Assembly: GCA_964565165.1 (NCBI GenBank)
Contig: CAZMDJ010000002.1
Location: forward strand, 1 to 64,000
DNA: 64,000 nt
Direction of reading: 5' to 3'
Origin: ZLKRG08 sp964565165
GTDB taxonomy: Bacteria; Actinomycetota; Actinomycetes; Nanopelagicales; Nanopelagicaceae
In this document: piece by piece, positions 26,188-34,224 of the stretch
Layout: each line of letters opens with the position of its first letter
How positions within the stretch are numbered: position 1 is the first letter of the stretch
Made by a program: the position numbers and the translations under genes
Notes under the pieces: model-generated
The model's input: only the letters and a program-made list of their open reading frames with translations
Database searches by the model: none
What the model was told of the DNA's origin: nothing

Positions 26188-28473
26188 GTGGCAAAGCGAA
26201 AGAAAAGTTCCAAATCAGCGCTCAGCATCCTGGGCTCTATCTGGTCTGCCTTCGCAAAGGGCCTTGGAAACACCATCCGCTTCACAACTCGCGCCGCTAA
26301 AGATTTAGATAGCGCGCATCAACGTGATGGGGCAGCGCTACTACTTGTAATCATCGGCCTAGCAGCTGTAGCTGGCACCTGGATGAATTCACAATCAGCT
26401 GTTAGCCGCGCACTTTACTCATTCTTCTATGGCGGCTTTGGTCGCTTAGGCATTCTCTCGCCATTAGTTCTTTTCTTCTTTGCAATTCGTCTCTTTAGAT
26501 CTCCTGATCAGAAACAAGAGACTGCGCGAATTACAGTCGGAACAATTGCGCTACTGGTATCTGCAACCGGCCTTGCGCATATGTTTAATGGTTCTGAAGG
26601 AACTGGCGCAACTGCGATGCGCCACGGCGGAGGATGGATCGGTTACGGCGTCACCAAACCTCTGATTGCAGTTCTTACACCACTACTTACTTATCCAGTT
26701 TTACTTTTGGTTTTTGGTTTTGGACTTTTAGTTGTTACCGCAACACCGTTCTCACAAGTTGCAATTCGTATCAAATCTACCTTTGTCTGGCTTAAATCTA
26801 AGGCGCCAAAGCGTTCTGTCGAAGACGATGAGATTTACGAATCAGAGCCATTTGAAACTCCGTTAGTTGCAGAACATTACGATGAAGATGAAGACGATTA
26901 CGAAGAGCCTGAAGAGGAAGAGTTCGACGAAGAATTCACTGTAGAGATTCCTAAAGCTCATCCATCAACTGCGCCTGCAAAGCGTCCAGTTCAGATGATG
27001 CTTCAGCCTGATAGTAAATATGTACTACCTTCACCAGATTTCTTAAAGAGCGGTCCTGCGGCAAAGGGTAAGAGCAAAGCAAATGATGCGATCGTTAGCG
27101 CGCTAACAGAGCTCTTTGCGGAATTCGAAATCGATGCGCAAGTTACTGGCTTTATGCGCGGGCCAACTGTTACTCGCTACGAAATCGAATTAGGTAGCGC
27201 AGTTAAAGTCGAACGAATCACCGCACTTTCAAAGAACATCGCTTACGCGGTTGCATCTTCTGAAGTTCGTATCTTGTCACCGATCCCAGGTAAATCTGCA
27301 GTCGGTATCGAAATTCCAAATACTGACCGTGAAATCGTCGCGTTAGGCGATGTTCTACGCTCAAGTGTTGCCGGTCAAGATATGCACCCAATGCTGGTTG
27401 CGCTAGGTAAAGATGTTGAAGGAAATTACATCTGCGCTAACTTGGCAAAGATGCCGCACTTACTTGTTGCGGGCGCAACTGGTGCTGGTAAATCTTCGAT
27501 GATTAACTCGATGATTACTTCAATCATGATGCGTACGACACCTGATGAAGTGCGTATGATTTTGATCGATCCAAAGCGCGTAGAGCTAAATGCCTACGAA
27601 AATATTCCACATTTGATTACTCCAATTATCACCAATCCAAAGAAGGCAGCTGATGCGCTTCAATGGGTAGTGCGCGAGATGGATTTGCGTTACGAAGATT
27701 TAGCAACCTTTGGTTTCCGCCATATTGATGATTTCAATAAAGCGGTACGTGCAGGCAAAGTGGCGGCGCCTCCAGGAAGCGATCGCATCCTTGAGCCTTA
27801 TCCATATTTATTGGTAATTATCGACGAGCTTGCAGATTTGATGATGGTTGCAGCTAAAGATGTCGAAGAGTGCGTTGTCCGTATTACTCAGTTGGCTCGT
27901 TCTGCAGGTATCCACTTAGTACTTGCTACCCAGCGCCCATCTGTAGATGTGGTTACCGGACTTATTAAAGCTAACGTGCCATCTCGTCTTTCATTTGCAA
28001 CATCATCGCTTGCAGATAGCCGCGTTATTCTGGATTCACCTGGAGCAGAGAAACTTATTGGCCAAGGCGATGGTCTATTTGTTCCAATGGGAGCATCACG
28101 ACCAATTCGCATTCAAGGCGCATATGTTTCAGAGCGAGAAATTGCAGAAGTTGTTGGCCATGTGCGTAAACAACTTGCACCGCGTTTCCGTGACGATGTA
28201 ACCACAGTTCAGAAAGTTGTCGTAAATCAGATCAATGAAATTGGCGATGACCTAGAACTTATGTTGCAAGCCGTGCATTTAGTTGTGACAACTCAGATCG
28301 GTTCAACATCTATGTTGCAACGTAAATTGCGAATCGGTTTTGCTAAAGCTGGGCGATTGATGGATTTAATGGAATCGCGCGGCATCGTTGGTCCATCTGA
28401 AGGTTCAAAAGCGCGAGCGGTTCTTGTTAAGCCTGATGAACTTGATGATGTTCTAAGCACCATCGGTGATTAA
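26188..28473 (+). CDS. ftsK: DNA translocase FtsK
   Basis: Septal DNA pump that clears chromosomes from the division site. The 761 residues include an N-terminal membrane domain with four helices (about 45-185), an acidic linker rich in Glu/Asp, the RecA-like motor with Walker A GATGAGKSS at 429-437 and Walker B LLVIIDELADLM, and a C-terminal winged-helix gamma domain (TSMLQRKLRIGFAKAGRLMDLME). The GTG at 26188 (MAKRKKSSKS) is preferred over a TTG at 26143 that lies inside rnj. No clear ribosome-binding site was seen for either. Confidence 0.93.
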   Translation: MAKRKKSSKSALSILGSIWSAFAKGLGNTIRFTTRAAKDLDSAHQRDGAALLLVIIGLAAVAGTWMNSQSAVSRALYSFFYGGFGRLGILSPLVLFFFAIRLFRSPDQKQETARITVGTIALLVSATGLAHMFNGSEGTGATAMRHGGGWIGYGVTKPLIAVLTPLLTYPVLLLVFGFGLLVVTATPFSQVAIRIKSTFVWLKSKAPKRSVEDDEIYESEPFETPLVAEHYDEDEDDYEEPEEEEFDEEFTVEIPKAHPSTAPAKRPVQMMLQPDSKYVLPSPDFLKSGPAAKGKSKANDAIVSALTELFAEFEIDAQVTGFMRGPTVTRYEIELGSAVKVERITALSKNIAYAVASSEVRILSPIPGKSAVGIEIPNTDREIVALGDVLRSSVAGQDMHPMLVALGKDVEGNYICANLAKMPHLLVAGATGAGKSSMINSMITSIMMRTTPDEVRMILIDPKRVELNAYENIPHLITPIITNPKKAADALQWVVREMDLRYEDLATFGFRHIDDFNKAVRAGKVAAPPGSDRILEPYPYLLVIIDELADLMMVAAKDVEECVVRITQLARSAGIHLVLATQRPSVDVVTGLIKANVPSRLSFATSSLADSRVILDSPGAEKLIGQGDGLFVPMGASRPIRIQGAYVSEREIAEVVGHVRKQLAPRFRDDVTTVQKVVVNQINEIGDDLELMLQAVHLVVTTQIGSTSMLQRKLRIGFAKAGRLMDLMESRGIVGPSEGSKARAVLVKPDELDDVLSTIGD

Positions 28474-28518
28474 TGCCCGTAGGGGTGTGCCGAGAGGGTG
28501 ATTAAGGGCTAAGTGGTA

Positions 28519-28535
28519 GGTGATTGCTATTCACC
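28519..28535. other. Short hairpin after ftsK
   Basis: GGTGA (28519-28523) and TCACC (28531-28535) form a five-base stem around a seven-base loop in the 102-base spacer between ftsK and the next gene. It is not followed by a T run, so it is a weak terminator or leader structure at best. Confidence 0.3.
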
Positions 28536-28575
28536 CGTTCTAAACTTCTCTTAGTAATTTTCCAAGGGGACGCCA

Positions 28576-29124
28576 ATGACATTAGGTGAATGCCTAGCCA
28601 ACGCGCGTAAAGACGCGGGGCTAACCCTTGATGAGCTGAGCAATCGCACAAATATTCGNNNNNNNNNNNNNNNNNNNNNNNNNNNNNNNNNNNNNNNNNN
28701 NNNNNNNNNNNNNNNNNNNNNNNNNNNNNNNNNNNNNNNNNNNNNNNNNNNNNNNNNNAAGCAGAGCGCGGAGAGCCCAAAGGTTGTCGCAAGTGCGAAA
28801 CCGACCCCGTCTGTTTCACCATCTAAGACAGCTGCACCTTCTGTCGCTCCTTCAGCAAATACTTATTCATCAGGTACTGGGGTAGCAGTTGAGCTAGAAG
28901 CGACATCGGGATCTTCTTGGTTATTTGTAAGCGATGCAGCTGGAGTAACTCTTTACTCAGGTCGCGCAACTCAAGGACAGATTTTCCAATTCTCAAGTAC
29001 CGATTCGGTGAATTTACGTATCGGCAATGCAGGTGCGGTCAAACTCACGGTAAATGGACACGAAGTTCCGGCTCTTGGCGGCAATGGTGAAGTTGTAAAC
29101 GTTAGTTATGGGGTAAATTCGTAG
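28576..29124 (+). CDS. RodZ-like helix-turn-helix/DUF4115 protein, middle lost in gap
   Basis: The visible ends are an N-terminal Xre-type helix-turn-helix (LGECLANARKDAGLTLDELSNRTNI) and a C-terminal beta domain of the DUF4115 type (VELEATSGSSWLFVSDAAGVTLYSGRATQGQ). This is the build of RodZ and of the cytoskeletal or membrane HTH protein commonly found between ftsK and rimO in Actinobacteria. The middle, which should hold the rest of the HTH and a membrane helix, is replaced by 100 N at 28659-28758. A Ser/Pro/Thr-rich linker follows the gap. The two halves happen to remain in one frame through the Ns. Confidence 0.75.
   Translation: MTLGECLANARKDAGLTLDELSNRTNIXXXXXXXXXXXXXXXXXXXXXXXXXXXXXXXXXXKQSAESPKVVASAKPTPSVSPSKTAAPSVAPSANTYSSGTGVAVELEATSGSSWLFVSDAAGVTLYSGRATQGQIFQFSSTDSVNLRIGNAGAVKLTVNGHEVPALGGNGEVVNVSYGVNS
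28659..28758. other. Assembly gap (100 N)
   Basis: Placeholder of exactly 100 N inside the RodZ-like gene. The missing piece should encode the remaining HTH helices, a membrane helix and part of the linker, so the real gap is probably longer than 100 bases. No repeated sequence flanks it. Confidence 0.99.
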
Positions 29125-29126
29125 CC

Positions 29127-30631
29127 ATGTCGAAAACCGTAGCCCTCATAACTATGGGCTGCGCTCGTAACGATGTGGATTCAGAAGAACTTGCCGGTCG
29201 TTTAGCGGCCGATGGTTGGAAATTAGTTGCTGATGCTGCAAGTGCAGAAGTTGCTGTAATTAATACCTGCGGATTTATCGAAAGCGCAAAACAAGATTCA
29301 ATTAATACCCTTCTTGAAGCGCATGCTTTAATGGGAAATGGCGTAACAAAAGCGGTAGTTGCCGTTGGTTGTATGGCGGAACGCTATGGTGAAGAGTTGG
29401 CAAGCGCGCTACCTGAAGCTGATGGAATTTTATCTTTCGACGATTACAAAGATATCTCCTCACGCCTTGGCGACATTTTGTCGGGACATAAGCCAACGCC
29501 ACACGCTCCACAAGATCGTCGCAAACTTTTACCGATTGCACCTGCTGATCGCGCACGTACCTCTGACTTTGCTCGTAAGCGTTTAAATAATGATCCGTGG
29601 GCGCCGCTAAAGATTGCATCTGGTTGTGACCGCCGTTGTGCTTTCTGTGCGATTCCACAATTCCGCGGCGCCTTTGTTTCGCGCCACCCTCAAGAAGTTA
29701 TCGAAGAAGCGAAATGGCTTGCAGATAACGGAGTCAGCGAAGTCTTCCTAGTTTCCGAAAACACCACTAGCTATGGAAAAGATCTTGGTGATCTCCGCGC
29801 CATGGAGAAGTTAATTCCGCAGTTAGCTGAAATCGATGGCATCAAACGAATTCGACTTTCATATCTGCAACCTGCAGAAATGCGCCCAACACTTTTACAA
29901 GCGATGATCGAACACGAAAAAGTCGCTCCTTACTTTGATCTCTCTTTCCAACACACTGCTAAAGATGTTCTGCGTGCGATGCGTCGCTTTGGTGGGGCAG
30001 AAGAGTTCCTACATTTAATCAGCCAAATCCGCGCACTTTCACCTGATGCCGGAATTCGCAGTAACTTTATTGTTGGTTTCCCTGGCGAAACTGAAAGTGA
30101 TTTCGAAGATCTCTGCCAATTTGTTGATGACGCACGTTTAGATGCAGTTGGTGTATTTGGTTATTCAGATGAAGATGGCACTGAAGCGCTAAATATGAAG
30201 AACAAGTTAGATGCGGAAACNNNNNNNNNNNNNNNNNNNNNNNNNNNNNNNNNNNNNNNNNNNNNNNNNNNNNNNNNNNNNNNNNNNNNNNNNNNNNNNN
30301 NNNNNNNNNNNNNNNNNNNNCAGATGAAGATGGCACTGAAGCGCTAAATATGAAGAACAAGTTAGATGCGGAAACAATTGCGCATCGTGTCGCGACTCTT
30401 TCAACTATTGCAGATAACTCAGTCTCTGAACGTGCAACGCTACGTATCGGTTCTGAAGTAGAAGTTCTGATCGATGACCCAGAGATTCAAGAAGGCCGCG
30501 CTGCATTCCAAGGTCCAGAAGTTGATGGCACCGTTGGCTTTGAAGGCGATACCGATTTCAAGCTTGGCCAATGGGTAAAGGCTGTGATTACCGATTCTGC
30601 TGGCGCTGATTTGATAGCTAAACCGCTATGA
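29127..30631 (+). CDS. rimO: Ribosomal protein S12 methylthiotransferase, split by a false gap
   Basis: Radical-SAM enzyme that methylthiolates S12. The N-terminal UPF0004 domain (MGCARNDVDSEEL, INTCGFI, VGCMAERY), the radical-SAM cysteines in SGCDRRCAFCAIPQFRG and a C-terminal TRAM domain are present. A run of 100 N at 30221-30320 interrupts it, but the 55 bases before the gap (30166-30220) are repeated exactly after it (30321-30375), and merging the copies restores one frame of 449 codons, the normal RimO length. The gene is therefore intact. GTG/ATG choice is clear: ATG 29127 two bases after the previous stop. The stop overlaps pgsA by four bases. Confidence 0.92.
30166..30375. other. False scaffold gap with duplicated 55-base ends
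   Basis: The same 55 bases occur at 30166-30220 and at 30321-30375, separated by exactly 100 N. Both copies read the same rimO codons in frame. Two contig ends that overlap were scaffolded without being merged; 55 is a common assembler k-mer length. The true sequence should be 155 bases shorter here. Confidence 0.93.
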
Positions 30632-31164
30632 GAATTACACCAAATCAAATTACGGTAGCGCGCATCGTTGCGCTGCCATTTGGAATTTGGTCGTTATATC
30701 AAACTGGCACCGCATGGCAATTAGGTAGCTGGGTAATCTTCTTTATTATTGGAATGAGCGATGTTGTTGATGGTCGTCTAGCACGAAGTCGCGGCCAAAT
30801 AACTGAGATGGGTAAGTTTCTAGATCCAGTTGCAGATAAGTTAATGATTGCATCGGTAATGATTCCGCTATCGCTGCAAGACCGTTTCCCTTGGTGGGCA
30901 ACGATCGCGATTTTATTTAGAGAAGTCGGCATCACGCTCTTCCGCGCACTTGTTATTAGCGGAGGAGTAATTAGCGCCAATCGCGGCGGCAAAATTAAAA
31001 CTCTTAGCCAGAACCTTGGAATGGGTTGGTTCATACTTCCATTACCTAATTGGCTGGATTGGTTTAAATATGGCTGGCTCTATATTGCTCTCGCGCTTAC
31101 CTATATAACGGGTTATTGGTATATCCGCGCATGGCTAGCATTCCGCAGCGATACTGCTGAGTAA
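30628..31164 (+). CDS. pgsA: CDP-diacylglycerol-glycerol-3-phosphate 3-phosphatidyltransferase
   Basis: Membrane enzyme making phosphatidylglycerol phosphate (or a related phospholipid), 178 residues. The CDP-alcohol phosphotransferase motif D-x2-DG-x2-AR-x8-G-x3-D-x3-D is perfect in the stretch beginning DVVDGRLARS (near 45-71). About five membrane helices. The ATG overlaps the rimO stop (ATGA). The exact alcohol acceptor (glycerol phosphate or inositol phosphate) is inferred from its position next to cinA/clgR, where mycobacteria have pgsA3. Confidence 0.88.
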   Translation: MRITPNQITVARIVALPFGIWSLYQTGTAWQLGSWVIFFIIGMSDVVDGRLARSRGQITEMGKFLDPVADKLMIASVMIPLSLQDRFPWWATIAILFREVGITLFRALVISGGVISANRGGKIKTLSQNLGMGWFILPLPNWLDWFKYGWLYIALALTYITGYWYIRAWLAFRSDTAE

Positions 31165-31167
31165 TAT

Positions 31168-31203
31168 TTAACTGAGCGTGAAAAACTTCTGAAACTCGGT
31201 TAA
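31168..31203 (+). terminator. Hairpin after pgsA
   Basis: TTAACTGAG (31168-31176) pairs with CTCGGTTAA (31195-31203) with one G-U pair, nine base pairs around an 18-base loop. There is no strong T run after it, so it may be an inefficient terminator or mRNA-stabilising stem separating the backbone operon from the PTS genes. Confidence 0.4.
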
Positions 31204-31282
31204 AAGTTCATAAAGAACCAGATTTTTCCCCTTTATAGGTTCACAATTCTCTTATGTCTCGAATGTGCGGATGTGGTCGTTT

Positions 31283-32224
31283 GTGATTATTACCGTGACC
31301 ACCAACCCATCAATCGATCGCACTGTCGCGTTGAATTCTCTGGTTATGGGTGGGGTTAACCGCGGAGATCTAACTGCAATCGATCCCGGCGGCAAAGGTG
31401 TCAACGTATCTCGCGCACTGGCTGCTTACGGCGCAGAGACTCATGCAGTATTAGTTTGCGGCGAACTGGGTAGCCATTGGTTTAGCACCAAATTAAACAC
31501 CGCTCGAATTCCGCATCACGTCATTAAAACTGAGGGGATTACCCGAAGCAACATCACAATCACTGAAGGTAGCGGCACCGTGACCAAAATTAACGAACCA
31601 GGTTTTAATTTAAGCAAAGAAACTATCCATGATGTTTTAGAAACATTGGATGGTCTTGAACTTAAAGGATCATGGGTAGTTTTAGCAGGGCGGTTAAACC
31701 CAGGCGCAGATGTAAATACCTATCGCGATATGGCGCAATTTGTCCGTGACCGCGGCGCATTCGTTGCAATCGATGGCAGCGGCCCAGAGTTTCAAGCTGC
31801 ACTTTCAATCAAACCAGATTTAATTAAGCCAAACCAATTTGAATTAGCAGAGCTGGTTGGACGTCCGCTAAAGACTGTTCATGATGTTATTGAAGCAGCG
31901 CGCGAAGTTATTGCTGGCGGAGTTAAGCAAGTTCTCTGTTCATTGGGTAAAGATGGCGCGATTTTAATTACCGCAGCGGAAGTGATGCATTGCGAACCTG
32001 AGAAGGCTGCGGTGGGCACACCTGTTGGCGCCGGAGATATTTTGCTTGCGATCTATTTAGGTGGCGGCGCGAAACCATCTGCACTTAAAGATGCGATCGC
32101 ATGGTCGGCAGCATCTGTTCCGCTTCCAGGCACTGCGATTCCAACACCTGCTCAAGCAAATGCCGTCGTTGTAAAGGTTAATGAGATTCCAACTGACTCT
32201 AGAGAATTGGCGGAGGTTCACTAA
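31283..32224 (+). CDS. fruK: 1-phosphofructokinase (PfkB family)
   Basis: Phosphorylates fructose 1-phosphate to fructose 1,6-bisphosphate. The protein begins MIITVTTNPSIDRTV, the standard FruK start, when the GTG at 31283 is used; GTG 31265 would add six residues. PfkB motifs are present: GGKGVNVSRALAAYG near the N-terminus and GTPVGAGDILLAIYL with the catalytic aspartate near the C-terminus. The stop touches the EIIA start. Together with the next three genes it forms a fructose uptake and phosphorylation operon. Tagatose-6-phosphate kinase is a less likely alternative. Confidence 0.88.
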   Translation: MIITVTTNPSIDRTVALNSLVMGGVNRGDLTAIDPGGKGVNVSRALAAYGAETHAVLVCGELGSHWFSTKLNTARIPHHVIKTEGITRSNITITEGSGTVTKINEPGFNLSKETIHDVLETLDGLELKGSWVVLAGRLNPGADVNTYRDMAQFVRDRGAFVAIDGSGPEFQAALSIKPDLIKPNQFELAELVGRPLKTVHDVIEAAREVIAGGVKQVLCSLGKDGAILITAAEVMHCEPEKAAVGTPVGAGDILLAIYLGGGAKPSALKDAIAWSAASVPLPGTAIPTPAQANAVVVKVNEIPTDSRELAEVH

Positions 32225-32664
32225 TGTCTGTATTTTCAACTGATTTAATCACTTTCACGCTAGATGCTTCAGATAAAGTTGATGCGATCAGCCAGATGGC
32301 AAAGTTAGTTGTTGCAGCGGGACGCGGAAGCGATGCCGAGCAGATTACAAAAGATGTTTTAGCTCGCGACGAGATGGGAACTCCGCAAGTCGATGGCGTT
32401 GCGATTCCACATGCACGTACCTCCGGAGTTTCAGAATCAAGCGTTGCAGTTGCACGATGCACAAATAAGAACGTGATCTTTGATGCAGATGAAGGTCCAG
32501 CAGAAGTGCTATTTATGATCCTGGTGCCAAATGAAGCAGGGGATGAGCACATCACAATTTTATCTTCACTAGCTCGTCGACTTATGGACGAAGACTTTAC
32601 AAAAGCATTAAGAGTTACAAATGATCCAGCTGAGTTGGTTGGACTTCTAGAGAGCGGAAACTAA
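32224..32664 (+). CDS. Fructose-type PTS Enzyme IIA
   Basis: Phosphocarrier of the fructose/mannitol EIIA family, 146 residues. The phosphorylated histidine is H63 in VAIPHART. It takes phosphate from HPr and gives it to EIIB. In many bacteria EIIA, EIIB and EIIC are fused in FruA; here each is a separate gene. It overlaps the fruK stop by one base and the EIIB gene starts directly after its stop. Confidence 0.9.
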   Translation: MSVFSTDLITFTLDASDKVDAISQMAKLVVAAGRGSDAEQITKDVLARDEMGTPQVDGVAIPHARTSGVSESSVAVARCTNKNVIFDADEGPAEVLFMILVPNEAGDEHITILSSLARRLMDEDFTKALRVTNDPAELVGLLESGN

Positions 32665-32973
32665 ATGAAAATCGTTGCAGTGACATCCTGCGCAACAGGT
32701 ATCGCACACACATATATGGCAGCCGAAGCGCTTGAACGCGCTGGCAAAGCAGCAGGCCACGAAATGATCGTCGAAACGCAAGGCGCAGGTGGCTACAAGC
32801 CAATCTCACGCGACATTATTCAAACTTGTGATGTCGTGATATTCGCAAACGATGTCGGAATCCGTGACCTTGATCGTTTCGATGGTTGCAAGATTGTGCA
32901 ATCAATTCCAAAGACCGCTATCAAAGATGCAAAAGCGTTAATCGCACAAGCAGAGGAGTTAGCTAAACAATAA
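32665..32973 (+). CDS. Fructose-type PTS Enzyme IIB
   Basis: A 102-residue EIIB of the fructose family. It begins KIVAVTSCATGIAHTYMAAEAL, with the phosphorylated cysteine at position 9, and contains ETQGAGG, the usual second conserved part. It passes phosphate to fructose moved by EIIC. It is separated from EIIC by 108 bases holding a hairpin. Confidence 0.92.
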   Translation: MKIVAVTSCATGIAHTYMAAEALERAGKAAGHEMIVETQGAGGYKPISRDIIQTCDVVIFANDVGIRDLDRFDGCKIVQSIPKTAIKDAKALIAQAEELAKQ

Positions 32974-32980
32974 GAGAATT

Positions 32981-33009
32981 CCCAAAGGGTTGGACGTCCT
33001 TCCTTTGGG
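32981..33009 (+). promoter_or_regulatory. Hairpin between EIIB and EIIC
   Basis: CCCAAAGG (32981-32988) and CCTTTGGG (33002-33009) form a perfect eight-base stem; the loop itself holds the palindrome GGACGTCC (32992-32999). It is followed by GGTGTTAG and not by a T run. It may stabilise or attenuate the message so that EIIC is made in a different amount from EIIA/EIIB; that role is inference. Confidence 0.45.
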
Positions 33010-33081
33010 GGTGTTAGACAACAACTGAATAAAACAATTGTGGCAAATCGCCGCAATTGAATTAACAGGAAAGGAACTTCC

Positions 33082-34140
33082 GTGAGTTCTGCTTCTAACG
33101 TACGTCGTTGGCTGATGACTGGTGTTTCATACATGATCCCATTCGTCGCAGCTGGCGGTATTTTGATCGCAATTGGTTTTATGCTTCAGGATCCAGTCGA
33201 AGTTGTTAAGCCATCTCTAACAGAAGCTGTAGATGCAAATAACATTGCAGCAATCATCTTCCGTTTAGGTGCAACACTCTTTGGATTCTTGGTACCAGTT
33301 CTTGCTGGTTTCATCGCATTCGCAATTGCTGATCGCCCAGGTATTGCTCCAGGTTTTCTAGCTGGCGCACTAGCTGGCGGTGTCGGCGCAGGTTACCTTG
33401 GTGGTTTAGCTGGCGGTCTTATCGCTGGTCTTATCGCTAAGTGGATCTCTGATCAGAATGTCCCTGCCGCACTTCGTAGCATTATGCCGATCGTAGTGAC
33501 CCCACTTCTCTCATCACTCGTAATCGGATTCCTCATGGTTTATGTAATCGGTAAGCCGGTAGCCTCACTAAACAAGTCACTAACATCATGGCTTGCAGAT
33601 ATGGGAACAGGTTCAGCAATCGTACTTGGCATCGTCCTTGGTTTGATGATGGCATTCGATATGGGTGGACCAGTTAACAAAGTTGCATACACATTTGCTG
33701 CTGGTGGACTTTCAAACGTTGCAGCTGGTGCAACGAGCGCTAAGGAATGGACAGTTATGGCGGCAGTTATGGCTGCTGGTATGACACCACCACTTGGTCT
33801 TGCACTTGCAACTGTTCTTCGTAAGAACCTCTTCACAGAGGCAGAACACGAGAACGGTAAAGCTGCTTGGGTTCTTGGTGCTTCATTCATCACTGAAGGT
33901 GCGATTCCATTCGCAGCTGCAGACCCAATCCGCGTTATCCCATCAATCATGACCGGTTCAGCAGTAACTGGTGCAATGGTTATGGCATTTGAAAATACTC
34001 TAAAGGCACCTCATGGTGGTATTTGGGTACTTCCATTAATCGGTGGCGTAGCAACATATGCTCTAGCAATTATCGTAGGAACAGTTGTTTCTGCAGGCAT
34101 GGTGATTGCACTTAAGAGCTCAGCTAAAGTCGCTGCTTAA
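33082..34140 (+). CDS. Fructose-type PTS Enzyme IIC
   Basis: Membrane transport subunit of the fructose PTS, 352 residues with about nine or ten hydrophobic segments. It starts NVRRWLMTGVSYMIPFVAAGGILIAIGF, the EIIC-fructose opening, and carries DMGGPVNKVAYTFA and ITEGAIPFAAADP, the substrate-site motifs of the family. The GTG start is preceded by AGGAAAGGAA. A strong terminator follows the stop. Confidence 0.92.
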   Translation: MSSASNVRRWLMTGVSYMIPFVAAGGILIAIGFMLQDPVEVVKPSLTEAVDANNIAAIIFRLGATLFGFLVPVLAGFIAFAIADRPGIAPGFLAGALAGGVGAGYLGGLAGGLIAGLIAKWISDQNVPAALRSIMPIVVTPLLSSLVIGFLMVYVIGKPVASLNKSLTSWLADMGTGSAIVLGIVLGLMMAFDMGGPVNKVAYTFAAGGLSNVAAGATSAKEWTVMAAVMAAGMTPPLGLALATVLRKNLFTEAEHENGKAAWVLGASFITEGAIPFAAADPIRVIPSIMTGSAVTGAMVMAFENTLKAPHGGIWVLPLIGGVATYALAIIVGTVVSAGMVIALKSSAKVAA

Positions 34141-34152
34141 TTAGCTCTAAGC

Positions 34153-34188
34153 AAAAGGGTCTTGGTCAAACGTGACTAAGACCCTTTT
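34153..34188. terminator. Rho-independent terminator after EIIC
   Basis: AAAAGGGTCTT pairs perfectly with AAGACCCTTTT, and the inner GTCA/TGAC adds four more pairs around an AACG loop, with one unpaired position on each side. A short T-rich run follows. It ends the fruK-EIIA-EIIB-EIIC operon and separates it from ptsI. Confidence 0.9.
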
Positions 34189-34224
34189 GTGCTTCACAAA
34201 CAACCTAAATAGAATTCCTCCACG

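Noticed and set aside
30321..30631. A separate small gene starting at 30350 with a TRAM-like domain
   Set aside because: It is the C-terminal end of rimO; the duplicated 55 bases before it show that the gap is an unmerged contig overlap.
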